In this document: positions 21,062 to 30,033 of the stretch, piece by piece | How the letters are laid out: each line of letters begins with the position of its first letter | Position numbering within the stretch: position 1 is the stretch's first letter | Origin: Ancylobacter sp. WKF20 | Lineage (GTDB): Bacteria; Pseudomonadota; Alphaproteobacteria; Rhizobiales; Xanthobacteraceae | Length of the DNA stretch: 64,000 bases | Reading direction: 5' to 3' | Assembly (NCBI RefSeq): GCF_029760895.1 | Contig: NZ_CP121679.1 | Span: 1,364,001 to 1,428,000 of the forward strand | Notes under the pieces: generated by a model | The model's database searches: none | What the model was told of the DNA's origin: nothing | The model's input: the letters and a program-made list of their open reading frames with translations, nothing else | Program-made: the position numbers and the translations under genes

Positions 21062-21800
21062 ATTCCGTCAACGCCCGCTCCAGCCAGCCCTTGTCGAAAT
21101 CCGGCCAAAGCACGGGCAGGAACACCAGCTCGGCATAGGCAGCCTGCCAGAGCAGGAAGTTGGACAAACGCTGCTCGCCACTCGTGCGGATGACCAGATC
21201 GAGCGCCGGCAGGCCCGCCGTGTCGAGCTCGGCGGCGAGGCTGTCGGCCGTCACGTCCTCCGCGCGCAGCTCGCCGGCCGCCACCTTGGCGGCAAGGCTG
21301 CGGGCGGCGCGGGCGATCTCGTTACGCGAGCCATAGTTGAAGGCGACGGTGAGGCACAGGCCGGTATTGGCGCGGGTCAGCGCCTGCGTCTCATAGAGCA
21401 GATCCTGCACCTCGGAATCGCCGGGATGTCCCTCGCCGATGATCCGAACCCGGACATTATTAGCGTGAAGGTCGCGCAGATCCGAGCGGATGAAGCGCTT
21501 GAGCAGCCCCATCAGCTCCGTCACCTCCGCCTCGGGGCGCGACCAGTTCTCGCTGGAGAAACTGTAGAGCGTGATCGCCTCGAGACCGATCTCACGGGCT
21601 GCCGTTACCGTGCGCCGCACCGCCTCGACGCCGCGCCGGTGCCCTTCGAAGCGCGGCATGCCATGCGCCTTCGCCCAGCGGCCATTGCCATCCATGATGA
21701 TGGCGACATGGCGCGGAAGCGCCGCGCTGCCGAGCGCGACGTCCTGCTTGTCCGTCCGGGAAGAGCTGCCGATCGACAACCCGAATTTGGCGATATTCAC
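21012..21800 (-). CDS. uppS: Undecaprenyl diphosphate synthase
   Basis: 262-residue cis-prenyltransferase that builds C55 undecaprenyl diphosphate for peptidoglycan and surface polysaccharides. Catalytic Asp37 is in [25 protein letters not shown] and the C-terminal [19 protein letters not shown] are diagnostic. The start is GTG at 21800, eight bases after a strong GAGGAGG ribosome site. The N terminus carries about 25 extra residues before the conserved domain. Confidence 0.95.
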   Translation of the reverse strand: MNIAKFGLSIGSSSRTDKQDVALGSAALPRHVAIIMDGNGRWAKAHGMPRFEGHRRGVEAVRRTVTAAREIGLEAITLYSFSSENWSRPEAEVTELMGLLKRFIRSDLRDLHANNVRVRIIGEGHPGDSEVQDLLYETQALTRANTGLCLTVAFNYGSRNEIARAARSLAAKVAAGELRAEDVTADSLAAELDTAGLPALDLVIRTSGEQRLSNFLLWQAAYAELVFLPVLWPDFDKGWLERALTEYGRRERRFGGIEPRGY

Positions 21801-21835
21801 GGAGCCCCCCTCCTCTGCCGCGGGTGGCGTGGCCG

Positions 21836-22399
21836 CTAGATGGCGAGGATTTCCTTTTCCTTCGCCGCGACAACCTGGTCGATCTCCGCGATCGACTGGT
21901 CCGTCGCCTTCTGCACCTGATCGGCGAGCCGGTCGAGATCGTCCGAGCTCATATCGCCGTCCTTCTCGGCCTTCTTGAGGCCATCGAGGCCGTCGCGGCG
22001 CACATGACGCACCGAAACACGCGCGGCTTCGGCATATTTATGCGCCACCTTGACCAGTTCCTGGCGACGCTCCTGCGTCAGCTCAGGAATGCGCACGCGC
22101 AGAACCTGGCCCTCGGTCTGCGGGTTGAGGCCGAGATTCGAATCGCGAATGGCCTTCTCGACCGCCGCCACCATGCCGCGATCCCACACCTGAACCGAGA
22201 GCATGCGCGGCTCGGGAACGTTCACCGAAGCGACCTGATTGAGCGGCATGTGGCTGCCATAGGCATCGACCTGGATCGGCTCCAGCAGGCTCGCCGAGGC
22301 GCGGCCGGTGCGCAGGCCACCGAGTTCAGTCTTGAGAACGCCAATGGCGCCCTGCATGCGACGCTTCAGATCGGCAATATCAGTCGGATCAGTGCTCAT
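21836..22399 (-). CDS. frr: Ribosome recycling factor
   Basis: 187-residue RRF, which with EF-G splits post-termination ribosomes. Seen: [20 protein letters not shown] near the N terminus, [18 protein letters not shown] in the middle, and the coiled C-terminal helix ending AAKEKEIL. The ATG at 22399 follows AGAGGTCCGC. It lies 35 bases before uppS and 143 bases after pyrH in the usual order. Confidence 0.97.
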   Translation of the reverse strand: MSTDPTDIADLKRRMQGAIGVLKTELGGLRTGRASASLLEPIQVDAYGSHMPLNQVASVNVPEPRMLSVQVWDRGMVAAVEKAIRDSNLGLNPQTEGQVLRVRIPELTQERRQELVKVAHKYAEAARVSVRHVRRDGLDGLKKAEKDGDMSSDDLDRLADQVQKATDQSIAEIDQVVAAKEKEILAI

Positions 22400-22542
22400 G
22401 CGGACCTCTTCTACTCATCTGCCGGGCGCTGAGGCCTGGCGGGGGCGCCGGAACCGGTGCCGCGAAACGGGTCGGCGGCTATATCGAATGGAACGGCGCG
22501 CGTGGCAAGCGATTACGCCCGCCCTCCGGGAAGGACAAGCAA

Positions 22543-23277
22543 TTACGGTGCTACGGTGGTCGAGCGGCCCTCCCCGCGCAGCGCAGCGGCAATCGCGCCC
22601 GGCTCGCGGATCGAGAAGACGATGATCGGCAGCTTGGCCTCGCGCGCTAGCGCGAAGGCGGCGGCGTCCATCACCTTCAGATCTTTGGCCAGCGCCTCGT
22701 CATGGGTCAGCCGGTCATAGCGGGTCGCGGACGGGTCGCGCTTGGGGTCGGCGGTGTAGACGCCATCCACATTGGTCGCCTTCATCACCGCGTCGCATTC
22801 AAGCTCGGCGGCGCGCAGCACGGCGCCGGTGTCCGTGGTGAAATAGGGATTGCCGGTGCCGCCGGCGAGCAGAACGACGCGGCCGCGATCGAGATGGCGC
22901 GAGGCGGTCTGGCGGGCATAGGGCTCGCAGATGGTCGGCATGGGAATGGCGGACAGCGTGCGGGCCGGGCAACCGGCGGCCTCGACCGCCTTCTCCAGCG
23001 CCAGCGCGTTCATCACCGTGGCCAGCATGCCCATATGGTCCGCCGTGGCGCGGTCGAGCCCCTGGCCAGCGACGCTGGCGCCGCGCAGGATGTTGCCGCC
23101 ACCGACGACGACGGCGATCTGCGCCCCCGTGCTGCGGGCCTCGACCAGATCGGCGGCGATGCTCTCAATGGTCGGCCAGTGCAGGCCGAAGGCTTCGCTT
23201 CCCATCAACGCCTCCCCCGACACCTTCACCAGTACACGCGTGTAAGCGAGCTCGTTGGTTTCAGCGGGAGCGGACAT
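22543..23277 (-). CDS. pyrH: Uridylate kinase
   Basis: 244-residue hexameric UMP kinase of the amino acid kinase fold. Seen: [25 protein letters not shown], the [17 protein letters not shown] block and [13 protein letters not shown], all family signatures. The ATG at 23277 is preceded by GAGGTGCTTC; an open frame extends upstream but without similarity. An intrinsic terminator upstream separates it from tsf, so it probably has its own promoter in the 100-base gap. Confidence 0.96.
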   Translation of the reverse strand: MSAPAETNELAYTRVLVKVSGEALMGSEAFGLHWPTIESIAADLVEARSTGAQIAVVVGGGNILRGASVAGQGLDRATADHMGMLATVMNALALEKAVEAAGCPARTLSAIPMPTICEPYARQTASRHLDRGRVVLLAGGTGNPYFTTDTGAVLRAAELECDAVMKATNVDGVYTADPKRDPSATRYDRLTHDEALAKDLKVMDAAAFALAREAKLPIIVFSIREPGAIAAALRGEGRSTTVAP

Positions 23278-23318
23278 GAAGCACCTCGGCTTGCGCGATT
23301 CGGGAGGGCGCAGACAGT

Positions 23319-23354
23319 AAAACACGCCGGACAGCCCTTGGGCGGTCCGGCGTG
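23319..23354 (-). terminator. Intrinsic terminator of the rpsB-tsf unit
   Basis: CACGCCGGAC (23323-23332) pairs perfectly with GTCCGGCGTG (23345-23354), with a further GCCC/GGGC inside the loop. On the minus strand it is followed directly by TTTTACTG. This is a proper Rho-independent terminator 23 bases after the tsf stop. Confidence 0.8.
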
Positions 23355-23377
23355 CGTTATCAACGGTAGACTTGAAA

Positions 23378-24301
23378 TCAGGCGCCGGCGGCCGCCGCGA
23401 CCTCAGCCGCGAAGTCGCTTTCCTGCTTCTCGACGCCCTCGCCGAGACCGAAGCGGACGAAAGCCACGAGCTTGATCGGCGCGCCGGCCTTGCCCTCGGT
23501 CTCCTTGACCGCCTGGGCGACCGTCTTGGACGGGTCGTGGATGAAGGCCTGCTCGACGAGCGTGACTTCCTTGTAGAAGGTCTTCAGGCCGCTCTCGACG
23601 ATCTTCTCGACCACGTTGTCCGGCTTGCCGGAGGCCTTGGCCTTCTCGGCGAGCACGCCCTTCTCACGGGCAACGACGTCAGCGTCGATGCCGGCGGCGT
23701 CGAGCGCCTGCGGGTTGGCGGCCGCGACATGCATGGCGATCTGGCGGCCGAGGCCGGCCAGCACGTCCTTGTCGCCGGTCGATTCGAGCGCGACGAGCAC
23801 GCCGATCTTGCCGAGGCCCTCGCCCACCGAGCCGTGGACGTAGGAGCTGACGACGCCCTGCGCGACTTCGAGCGAAGCGGCGCGGCGCAGCGTCATGTTC
23901 TCGCCGATGGTGGCGATGGCGGTCGAGATGGCTTCCTCGACCTTGCCACCGGCCGGATAGTCGCTGGCCTTGATGGTCTCGACGTCGGCGCCGGCGGTCA
24001 GGGCCACCTTGGCGATGTTCACGACGAGCTGCTGGAACTGCTCGTTGCGCGCCACGAAGTCGGTCTCGGAGTTGACCTCGACGAGCACGCCCTTGGTGCC
24101 TTCGATGGCGAGGCCGATGAGGCCCTCGGCGGCCACGCGGCCGGCCTTCTTGGCGGCCTTGGCGAGGCCCTTCTTGCGCAGCCAGTCGATGGCGGCCTCG
24201 ATGTCGCCTTCGACCTCGTTCAGCGCGGCCTTGCAGTCCATCATGCCGGCGCCGGTCTTGTCGCGCAGCTCCTTCACCATGCCCGCGGTGATGTTGGCCA
24301 T
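23378..24301 (-). CDS. tsf: Elongation factor Ts
   Basis: 307-residue guanine-nucleotide exchange factor of EF-Tu. Seen: [20 protein letters not shown], the signature [20 protein letters not shown], and [13 protein letters not shown] that contacts EF-Tu. The ATG at 24301 starts the conserved [10 protein letters not shown]; the open frame upstream is not conserved. It follows rpsB with a hairpin in the gap, as is usual for this operon. Confidence 0.97.
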   Translation of the reverse strand: MANITAGMVKELRDKTGAGMMDCKAALNEVEGDIEAAIDWLRKKGLAKAAKKAGRVAAEGLIGLAIEGTKGVLVEVNSETDFVARNEQFQQLVVNIAKVALTAGADVETIKASDYPAGGKVEEAISTAIATIGENMTLRRAASLEVAQGVVSSYVHGSVGEGLGKIGVLVALESTGDKDVLAGLGRQIAMHVAAANPQALDAAGIDADVVAREKGVLAEKAKASGKPDNVVEKIVESGLKTFYKEVTLVEQAFIHDPSKTVAQAVKETEGKAGAPIKLVAFVRFGLGEGVEKQESDFAAEVAAAAGA

Positions 24302-24335
24302 GTTCGATCCCTCGATCTCAACTGTCATTTGACGA

Positions 24336-24368
24336 CACGGCCGGCCGGAGGGTTCCGGGCCGGCCGTG
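24336..24368 (-). terminator. Hairpin (possible attenuator) between rpsB and tsf
   Basis: CACGGCCGGCC (24336-24346) pairs perfectly with GGCCGGCCGTG (24358-24368) over eleven bases, loop of eleven. No T-tract follows on the minus strand. It probably partially terminates or stabilises the rpsB message; many bacteria have such an element here. Confidence 0.5.
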
Positions 24369-24414
24369 CGATGCAATGCTTGGCGTCAGATCATGACGCC
24401 GTCGCGAAGGCGGG

Positions 24415-25413
24415 TCACTCGACCTCGGCGGTCAGTTCCTTGGCCTGCGCCACCCAGCCATCGACGCGGCCCGGCAGGCCGACTTCCTCGCCCAGACGGT
24501 GGGCGTCGTCGGCGTTGAGGCCGGCAATCTGCGCGAAGTGGAAGATGCCGAGGTCGGTCAGCTTCTTCTCGATCACGGGGGACACGCCGGTGAGCTTCTT
24601 CAGGTCGTCGGCGATGCCGCGCGGACCGGAGAGCGGCTCGAGGCTGGTCCATAGGGTCTCAGCCGGCAGATCCTCGACGAGCGGAGCCTCGGAGGCGCCA
24701 AGGTCGATGCCGAAGTCGCCCTGGGCGCGGCCGATGCCGTCAATGGCGGCGCGGGCGATCAGGTCGCAATAGAGGTTGATCGCGCGGCCGGCGTCGTCAT
24801 TGCCGGGAACCGGGAAGGCGATGCCGTCCGGGTCGCAATTGGTGTCGAGGATGGCCGCGACCGGAATGCCAAGGCGGCGCGCTTCGGCGACGGCCAGGTC
24901 TTCCTTGTTGGTGTCGATCACGAAGAGGAGGTCGGGAATGCCGCCCATGTCGCGGATACCGCCGAGGGCGCGATCCAGCTTTTCCTTCTCGCGCTGGAGC
25001 GTCAGGCGCTCCTTCTTGGTGTAGCCGACGCCCTCACCCGCGTTGAGCAGCTCTTCGAGCTTCTTCAGGCGCGCGATCGAGTGCGAAATGGTCTTCCAGT
25101 TGGTCAGCATGCCGCCGAGCCAGCGGGAGTTCACATAATACTGGGCCGAGCGCTTGGCCGCATCCGCAACGGCATCAGCCGCCTGACGCTTGGTGCCGAC
25201 GAACAGCACGCGACCGCCACGGGCGACCGTGTCCGACACGGCCTGAAGCGCGCGATGCAGCGCCGGCACGGTCTGGGCCAGGTCGATGATGTGGATGTTG
25301 TTGCGGGTGCCGAAAATGAAGGGGGCCATCTTCGGGTTCCAGCGGTGCGACTGGTGACCGAAGTGCACGCCAGCCTCAAGGAGCTGGCGCATGGTGAAAT
25401 CAGGAATCGCCAT
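24415..25413 (-). CDS. rpsB: 30S ribosomal protein S2 (alphaproteobacterial, C-terminally extended)
   Basis: 332-residue S2. The core (1-255) has [38 protein letters not shown] and [12 protein letters not shown]-terminal extension of about 80 residues contains [20 protein letters not shown], a helix-hairpin-like unit ending [13 protein letters not shown]. Such an extension is common in S2 of this class but absent from E. coli S2 (241 residues). The ATG at 25413 opens the conserved [16 protein letters not shown] likely promoter lies about 145 bases upstream. Confidence 0.96.
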   Translation of the reverse strand: MAIPDFTMRQLLEAGVHFGHQSHRWNPKMAPFIFGTRNNIHIIDLAQTVPALHRALQAVSDTVARGGRVLFVGTKRQAADAVADAAKRSAQYYVNSRWLGGMLTNWKTISHSIARLKKLEELLNAGEGVGYTKKERLTLQREKEKLDRALGGIRDMGGIPDLLFVIDTNKEDLAVAEARRLGIPVAAILDTNCDPDGIAFPVPGNDDAGRAINLYCDLIARAAIDGIGRAQGDFGIDLGASEAPLVEDLPAETLWTSLEPLSGPRGIADDLKKLTGVSPVIEKKLTDLGIFHFAQIAGLNADDAHRLGEEVGLPGRVDGWVAQAKELTAEVE

Positions 25414-25556
25414 CGTCTTTTCTCGTCCGGTTGAGCCTCCGCGGGCGTGGCCGCGCCGAACCATTCGGCGACGGCACCGGAGCGTCCGGTTCAACCTCTT
25501 CCTGCAGAAATAGGAAAGGGAGCCCGGTCGCGATGCCCGCGTGCGGAATGGCGCGG

Positions 25557-25586
25557 CCTATACGCCAAAGCGCCCTACGGCGCAAG
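25557..25586 (-). promoter_or_regulatory. Candidate rpsB promoter
   Basis: On the minus strand, CTTGCG (25586-25581) and TATAGG (25562-25557) are separated by 18 bases, resembling the alphaproteobacterial housekeeping consensus. This would give an rpsB leader of about 135-140 bases, room for S2 autoregulation. Judged by eye only. Confidence 0.4.
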
Positions 25587-25616
25587 CGCCGCCCGGTCAG
25601 CACTCCCTGGCGAGGC

Positions 25617-28600
25617 TCACGCGGCCTCGACGTCGACCACGCCGGGCACCGCCTTCAGCGCGCCGGCGATCTGCGGCGAGAGGTTGAAACGGCCGGGCAG
25701 CTTCACCTCGACCTCCGTGGCGCCCCGCTCGCCCAGCAGCAGCACCAGCGCCACCTCGCCATCGCCCCGCCCATTGCCCGCCAGCGTGTTGAGGCGGGAA
25801 GCGACGCTCTCCAGCGGCTCGGGCGAGCGCAGGAAGATTCGCATGCTCTTCTGCATCCGCGCCGTTGCCGCGTCGAGCGGCTCGGCATTCTGGATGCGCG
25901 CACGGACATCCTCGCCCTGAAGCTCGGCAGACACCTGCAACAGCAGGGCCCTGCCCGGTTCCAGCAATTCGCGGAACTGGTTCAGCGCCTCGGAGAACAG
26001 CACCGCCTCGAACTGGCCGGAGGGGTCGGAGAGGCCGACAATGCCCATCTTGCTGCCGCTCTTGGTGCGGCGCTCCTGCCGACTCACCACGGTGGCGGCG
26101 AGACGCCCGAAGCCGTGGCCGGCCCGGACGGAACGCTGGAAATCGAGCCAGCGCTGCACACGTAGCTTCCCCAGCGCCTTGGCGTAATCGTCCAGCGGAT
26201 GGCCGGTGAGGAAGAAGCCGATGGCCTGATATTCGTTCTGCAGCCGCTCCGCCGGCAGCCAGGGCGCGACATTGGGAATCGGCAGCTCGGTCGCCTGCGC
26301 CGGCCCGCCGAACATGTTCCCCTGGCCGGACGCCACTTCCGCGCCGACCGAGGCGGCATGGGCCAGCACGGGGTCGATCGCTGCGGCGACGCGGGCGCGA
26401 TTCTTTTCCAGCGCGTCGAAAGCCCCTGCATTCACAAGGCTTTCCATGGTGCGCTTGTTCAGCGCCTTGGCGTTGATGCGGGCGGCGAAGTCCGACAAGC
26501 TGGTGAACGGCCGGTCACCGCGCGCCTCGACGATGGCGTCGACGGCATGGACGCCCACGCCCTTGATGGCGGCGAGCGCGTAGAGAATCTTCCCGTCCTT
26601 CACCGCGAATTCGCGGCCGGAATGGTTCACCGAGGGCGGCACCACCTCGATACCGAGGCGCTGCGCCTCCTGGCGGAATTCGGCCAGCTTGTCAGTGTTG
26701 CCCATATCGAGCGTCATCGAGGCGGCGAGGAATTCGGTGGCGTAGTTCGCCTTCATATAGGCGGTCTGGTAGGCGACCAGCGCATACGCCGCCGCGTGGC
26801 TCTTGTTGAAGCCGTAGTCAGCGAATTTCGCCAGCAGATCAAAGATTTCCGAGGCCTTGCCCTTCGGCACGCCGCGCTCCACCGCGCCGTCGACGAAGCG
26901 CTCGCGCTGCTTGTCCATCTCCGCGCGGATCTTCTTACCCATGGCGCGGCGCAGCAGATCGGCTTCGCCGAGCGAGTAGCCCGACAGCGTCTGGGCGATC
27001 TGCATCACCTGTTCCTGGTAGATGATGACGCCGTAGGTCTCCTTCAGGCTCGCCTCCAGCGCGGGATGGGCATAGGCAGCCTGCTCCTGGCCGTTCTTGA
27101 CCGCGCAATAGACCGGGATGTTGGCCATGGGACCGGGACGGTACAGGGCCACCAGCGCGATGATGTCCTCCAGCCGATCCGGCTTCATGTCGACCAGCGC
27201 GCGCCGCATGCCCGCGCTTTCCACCTGGAACACGCCCACGGTCTCGCCGCGCGTCAGCATGGCGTAACTCTTTGGGTCGTCGAGCGGAATGGTCGACAGA
27301 TCGAGCTGGATGCCACGCTGGGCGACGAGGCGGACGGCCGTCTGCAGCACCGTCAGCGTCTTCAGGCCGAGGAAGTCGAACTTCACCAGCCCGGCCTGCT
27401 CCACCCATTTCATGTTGTACTGGGTGACCGGCATGTCCGAGCGCGGATCTCGGTATAATGGCACCAGCTGCGCCAGCGGGCGGTCGCCAATGACGATGCC
27501 GGCGGCGTGGGTCGAGGCGTGGCGGTTGAGCCCTTCGAGGCGCGTGGCGATATCGAAGGCGCGCTTCACCACCGGATTGGCGTCGGCCTCCGCCTGAAGC
27601 CGCGCCTCGTCCGTGATCGCCTGCTTCAGCGTCACCGGATTGGCCGGATTCTGAGGCACCAGCTTGCAGAGCTTGTCGACCTGGCCATAGGGCATTTCCA
27701 GCACCCGGCCGACGTCGCGAAGCACACCGCGGGCCTGCAGCGTACCGAAGGTGATGATCTGCGCGACCTGGTCGCGGCCATAGCGCTGCTGGACGTATCT
27801 TATTACTTCGTCTCGTCTTTCCTGACAGAAGTCGATGTCGAAGTCAGGCATCGACACGCGCTCGGGGTTCAGGAAGCGCTCGAAGAGCAGGCCGAAGCGG
27901 AGGGGGTCGAGGTCGGTGATGGTGAGCGAATAGGCGACCAGCGAGCCGGCGCCCGAACCACGGCCCGGGCCGACCGGAATGCCTTGCGCCTTCGCCCATT
28001 TGATGAAGTCCGACACGATCAGGAAGTAGCCGGGAAACTTCATCTTTTCGATGATGGACAGCTCGAAGGCGAGGCGGTCCTCATAGTCCTTCACCGTCAG
28101 ACCCGGCGCCGGCCCGTGGACCGCGAGACGCTGGCGCAGCCCCTCCTCGGCCTGCAGGCGCAGCTCTTCCGCCTCGTCGCGGTCCATGGTGAAGCGCGGC
28201 AGGATGGGCTTCACGGTGCGCGGGCGATAGGCGCAGCGCTGGGCGATTTCCACCGTGTTGGCAAGGGCTTCCGGCAGATCAGCGAAGAGCGTCATCATCT
28301 CCGCGCGGGTGCGGAAACGGTGTTCGGGGGTGAGTTGGCGCCGGTCGCCCTCGGCGACGAGGCGGCCTTCGGCGATGCAGATCAGCGCGTCATGCGCCTC
28401 GTAATCGTCCTGAGCGGCGAAGAACGGCTCGTTGGTGGCGACCAGCGGGAGGTCAAGGCGGTAGGCGAGATCAATCAGCCCGGTCTCGACGCGGCGTTCC
28501 TCGGCGATGCCGTGGCGCTGCAGTTCGACATAGAGACGGTCACCAAATACCTCCCGCAAGGCGACCAGACGTTGCTCGGCAAGGTCCGCGCTGCCGGCCG

Positions 28601-29060
28601 CGAGGCTGCGGTCGATCGGTCCAGTGGGACCGCCAGTCAGTGCAATCAGGCCAGTGTGTGTGGTGTCCAGCCAGTCGAGATTGATGTGCGGCGCGCCGTC
28701 CGAGGCGGTCTCCAGATAGGAGCGCGACACCAGCTCCATCAGGTTGCTCCACCCCGCCTCCGAGGCGGCGAGCAGGACGATGCGCGGGCGCTCCGTTGCC
28801 AGCGGGCCGCGCGGGGCCGGGCCGGGCATGTCGATGGCGAGCGTGCAGCCAACGATGGGCTGGATGCCGGAGCCGGCCATCTTCTCGGAGAATTCCAGCG
28901 CGCCGAACAGATTGCCCGTGTCGGTCAGCGCGATGGCGGGCTGGCGGTCCTTCTTGGCGAGGTCCGCGAGCTTGGCGACGCTCAGCGCGCCTTCCAGCAG
29001 CGAGAAGGAGGAGTGCACATGCAGATGCACGAATCCGACATCGGTCGTGGCTTCGCTCAT
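25617..29060 (-). CDS. dnaE: DNA polymerase III subunit alpha (DnaE1)
   Basis: 1147-residue replicative polymerase. Order: PHP domain with HLHVHSSFSLLEGA (His12, His14, His16), polymerase palm with the catalytic PDFDID at 405-410 and GPGRGSGAGSLVAYSL at 364-379, helix-hairpin-helix region (IKGVGVHAVDAIV), then an OB fold (VSRQERRTKSGSKMGIVGL) and C-terminal domain. The ATG at 29060 follows GGAGACCCAC. The length and intact PHP residues argue for DnaE1, not the error-prone DnaE2. The gene upstream is a LexA-box-controlled small peptide gene on the same strand, 129 bases away. Confidence 0.96.
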   Translation of the reverse strand: MSEATTDVGFVHLHVHSSFSLLEGALSVAKLADLAKKDRQPAIALTDTGNLFGALEFSEKMAGSGIQPIVGCTLAIDMPGPAPRGPLATERPRIVLLAASEAGWSNLMELVSRSYLETASDGAPHINLDWLDTTHTGLIALTGGPTGPIDRSLAAGSADLAEQRLVALREVFGDRLYVELQRHGIAEERRVETGLIDLAYRLDLPLVATNEPFFAAQDDYEAHDALICIAEGRLVAEGDRRQLTPEHRFRTRAEMMTLFADLPEALANTVEIAQRCAYRPRTVKPILPRFTMDRDEAEELRLQAEEGLRQRLAVHGPAPGLTVKDYEDRLAFELSIIEKMKFPGYFLIVSDFIKWAKAQGIPVGPGRGSGAGSLVAYSLTITDLDPLRFGLLFERFLNPERVSMPDFDIDFCQERRDEVIRYVQQRYGRDQVAQIITFGTLQARGVLRDVGRVLEMPYGQVDKLCKLVPQNPANPVTLKQAITDEARLQAEADANPVVKRAFDIATRLEGLNRHASTHAAGIVIGDRPLAQLVPLYRDPRSDMPVTQYNMKWVEQAGLVKFDFLGLKTLTVLQTAVRLVAQRGIQLDLSTIPLDDPKSYAMLTRGETVGVFQVESAGMRRALVDMKPDRLEDIIALVALYRPGPMANIPVYCAVKNGQEQAAYAHPALEASLKETYGVIIYQEQVMQIAQTLSGYSLGEADLLRRAMGKKIRAEMDKQRERFVDGAVERGVPKGKASEIFDLLAKFADYGFNKSHAAAYALVAYQTAYMKANYATEFLAASMTLDMGNTDKLAEFRQEAQRLGIEVVPPSVNHSGREFAVKDGKILYALAAIKGVGVHAVDAIVEARGDRPFTSLSDFAARINAKALNKRTMESLVNAGAFDALEKNRARVAAAIDPVLAHAASVGAEVASGQGNMFGGPAQATELPIPNVAPWLPAERLQNEYQAIGFFLTGHPLDDYAKALGKLRVQRWLDFQRSVRAGHGFGRLAATVVSRQERRTKSGSKMGIVGLSDPSGQFEAVLFSEALNQFRELLEPGRALLLQVSAELQGEDVRARIQNAEPLDAATARMQKSMRIFLRSPEPLESVASRLNTLAGNGRGDGEVALVLLLGERGATEVEVKLPGRFNLSPQIAGALKAVPGVVDVEAA

Positions 29061-29152
29061 GTGGGTCTCCTGCGATTCGCGGTAGCTCCCTTTATGGTGG
29101 GCGCAGCCCCCGGCCGCGTCCACCCTGCGGGGGCGATGCTCCCCGCTGTCCT

Positions 29153-29171
29153 CAGGCCCGAACGGGGCCTG
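29153..29171 (-). terminator. Hairpin between the small SOS ORF and dnaE
   Basis: CAGGCCC-GAACG-GGGCCTG: seven perfect pairs, loop of five, beginning 18 bases after the stop of the 32-codon gene. There is no T-tract, so read-through to dnaE is possible. Confidence 0.35.
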
Positions 29172-29189
29172 CATCGGGCCCGGATGGGC

Positions 29190-29288
29190 TCAGACGCCGG
29201 TGAACACCCCGGCCCAGACGCCGACCATGGCGACGAACAGACCAACCGAGGCGAGAGCGGCGACTTCCTGGAGAAGGATGCGGATCAT
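29190..29288 (-). CDS. Putative SOS-induced 32-residue single-span membrane peptide
   Basis: A 32-codon gene with a textbook ribosome site: AGGAGG at 29299-29294 then five bases and ATG at 29288-29286, stop TGA at 29192-29190. The peptide starts MIRILLQEV and continues as an almost uncharged hydrophobic stretch (about residues 9-31) rich in Val, Ala, Gly with one Trp, enough for one membrane helix. Two perfect LexA operators lie just upstream (29303-29317 and 29349-29363). I do not recognise a family. In design it resembles the 29-residue Caulobacter SidA, an SOS-induced inner-membrane division inhibitor acting on FtsW; this likeness is inference, not sequence identity. Confidence 0.7.
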   Translation of the reverse strand: MIRILLQEVAALASVGLFVAMVGVWAGVFTGV

Positions 29289-29302
29289 GTCGACCTCCTA
29301 GG

Positions 29303-29317
29303 GAACATAATGAGAAC
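29303..29317 (-). promoter_or_regulatory. LexA operator (SOS box), proximal, perfect consensus
   Basis: On the gene strand GTTC-TCATTAT-GTTC, exact match to the alphaproteobacterial GTTC-N7-GTTC operator. It ends only 14 bases before the ATG of the 32-codon gene and nearly touches its ribosome site, so LexA bound here would cover the start region of the promoter. Confidence 0.85.
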
Positions 29318-29348
29318 ATGCACCCCATAATCCCCAGAATCAACCTAT

Positions 29349-29363
29349 GTTCTTCTTTCGTTC
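29349..29363 (-). promoter_or_regulatory. LexA operator (SOS box), distal, perfect consensus
   Basis: On the gene strand GAAC-GAAAGAA-GAAC (plus strand GTTC-TTCTTTC-GTTC), a second exact match, 31 bases upstream of the proximal one. The two boxes have opposite orientation, the same arrangement as the pair in the lexA promoter of this window. Confidence 0.85.
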
Positions 29364-29373
29364 CGACGCCTGG

Positions 29374-29388
29374 TTAACAGCACGGTAA
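29374..29388. promoter_or_regulatory. Possible CtrA-like site
   Basis: TTAA-CAGCACG-GTAA on the plus strand, one mismatch from the CtrA consensus TTAA-N7-TTAA, 10 bases beyond the distal LexA box. One near-match can arise by chance. Confidence 0.25.
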
Positions 29389-29462
29389 CGGACGAGATCC
29401 CGCACGGGAGAATCACCGCCCGCGCCGGGACTTAGCGTCATTGGGAGAAACAGATGGGCCGC

Positions 29463-29915
29463 TCAGTCGAGGCGCGGCGGCCAGGCCGTGTCGAGCCGCA
29501 CGCCGAGCAAACCGCCCTCGCCGACGATGATCGCCTCGCAGCGGGCCGGGCGCCCGTCCATCACCGCGTTGAACGCGTCCATCTCGCCCGGCTTGATATG
29601 GCCGACGCGGGCGCCGTCGACGAGAACCCAGATGCCGCGCAGCTCACCATTGCGGGCGACATCGGGGACCAGCTCGGCGGTGCAGTCATGGCCTTCGCGC
29701 CCCGGCCGCCCGGCGATGCGGCCGAGCACCGGCTGGTGCTCGTCGCTGCCGGCGACCGCGTGGTCATAGCCGCCATCGCCCGCCAGCATCGCGGCCGCCT
29801 GCGGGGCGACCACGCGCTCGCCCGTCCAGCGCAGCAGGATGATGAGCGCGAGCGCGGCCGCGACGCCGAGGGCGAGCAGCGACATGTGGTCGAGATCGGC
29901 GATCAGATTCGGCAT
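29463..29915 (-). CDS. Membrane-anchored protein with HIRAN-like C-terminal region
   Basis: 150 residues, not firmly recognised. One N-terminal membrane helix (about 10-30, SLLALGVAAALALIILL) is followed by a soluble domain. Its pattern (GSDEHQPVLGRIAG, then AELVPD..NGELRGIWVLVDGARVGHI, then an alpha helix and RCEAIIVGEG) recalls HIRAN-type domains, which have a similar repeat of L-E-N-D-A-V-V-G-V-G-Y-L positions. The assignment is tentative. ATG at 29915 is used; ATG at 29885 is the alternative. It lies 118 bases after lolD on the same strand. Confidence 0.6.
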   Translation of the reverse strand: MPNLIADLDHMSLLALGVAAALALIILLRWTGERVVAPQAAAMLAGDGGYDHAVAGSDEHQPVLGRIAGRPGREGHDCTAELVPDVARNGELRGIWVLVDGARVGHIKPGEMDAFNAVMDGRPARCEAIIVGEGGLLGVRLDTAWPPRLD

Positions 29916-30033
29916 CGGGCCCGACTCATGAGGAAACGCCCGATGCTAGGGCGCGCATCGGTTGCGGCAAATCGGGAAAGTTGCGGGGGCGGCAGGGATG
30001 AGGCGAGGCCGGCATGAGGCCCCTCCCCACCAT

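Noticed and set aside
27507..29330. 607-codon plus-strand frame opposite dnaE that also crosses the LexA boxes
   Set aside because: Antisense to the catalytic and PHP regions of dnaE, and it would run through the well-supported small SOS gene and its operators.
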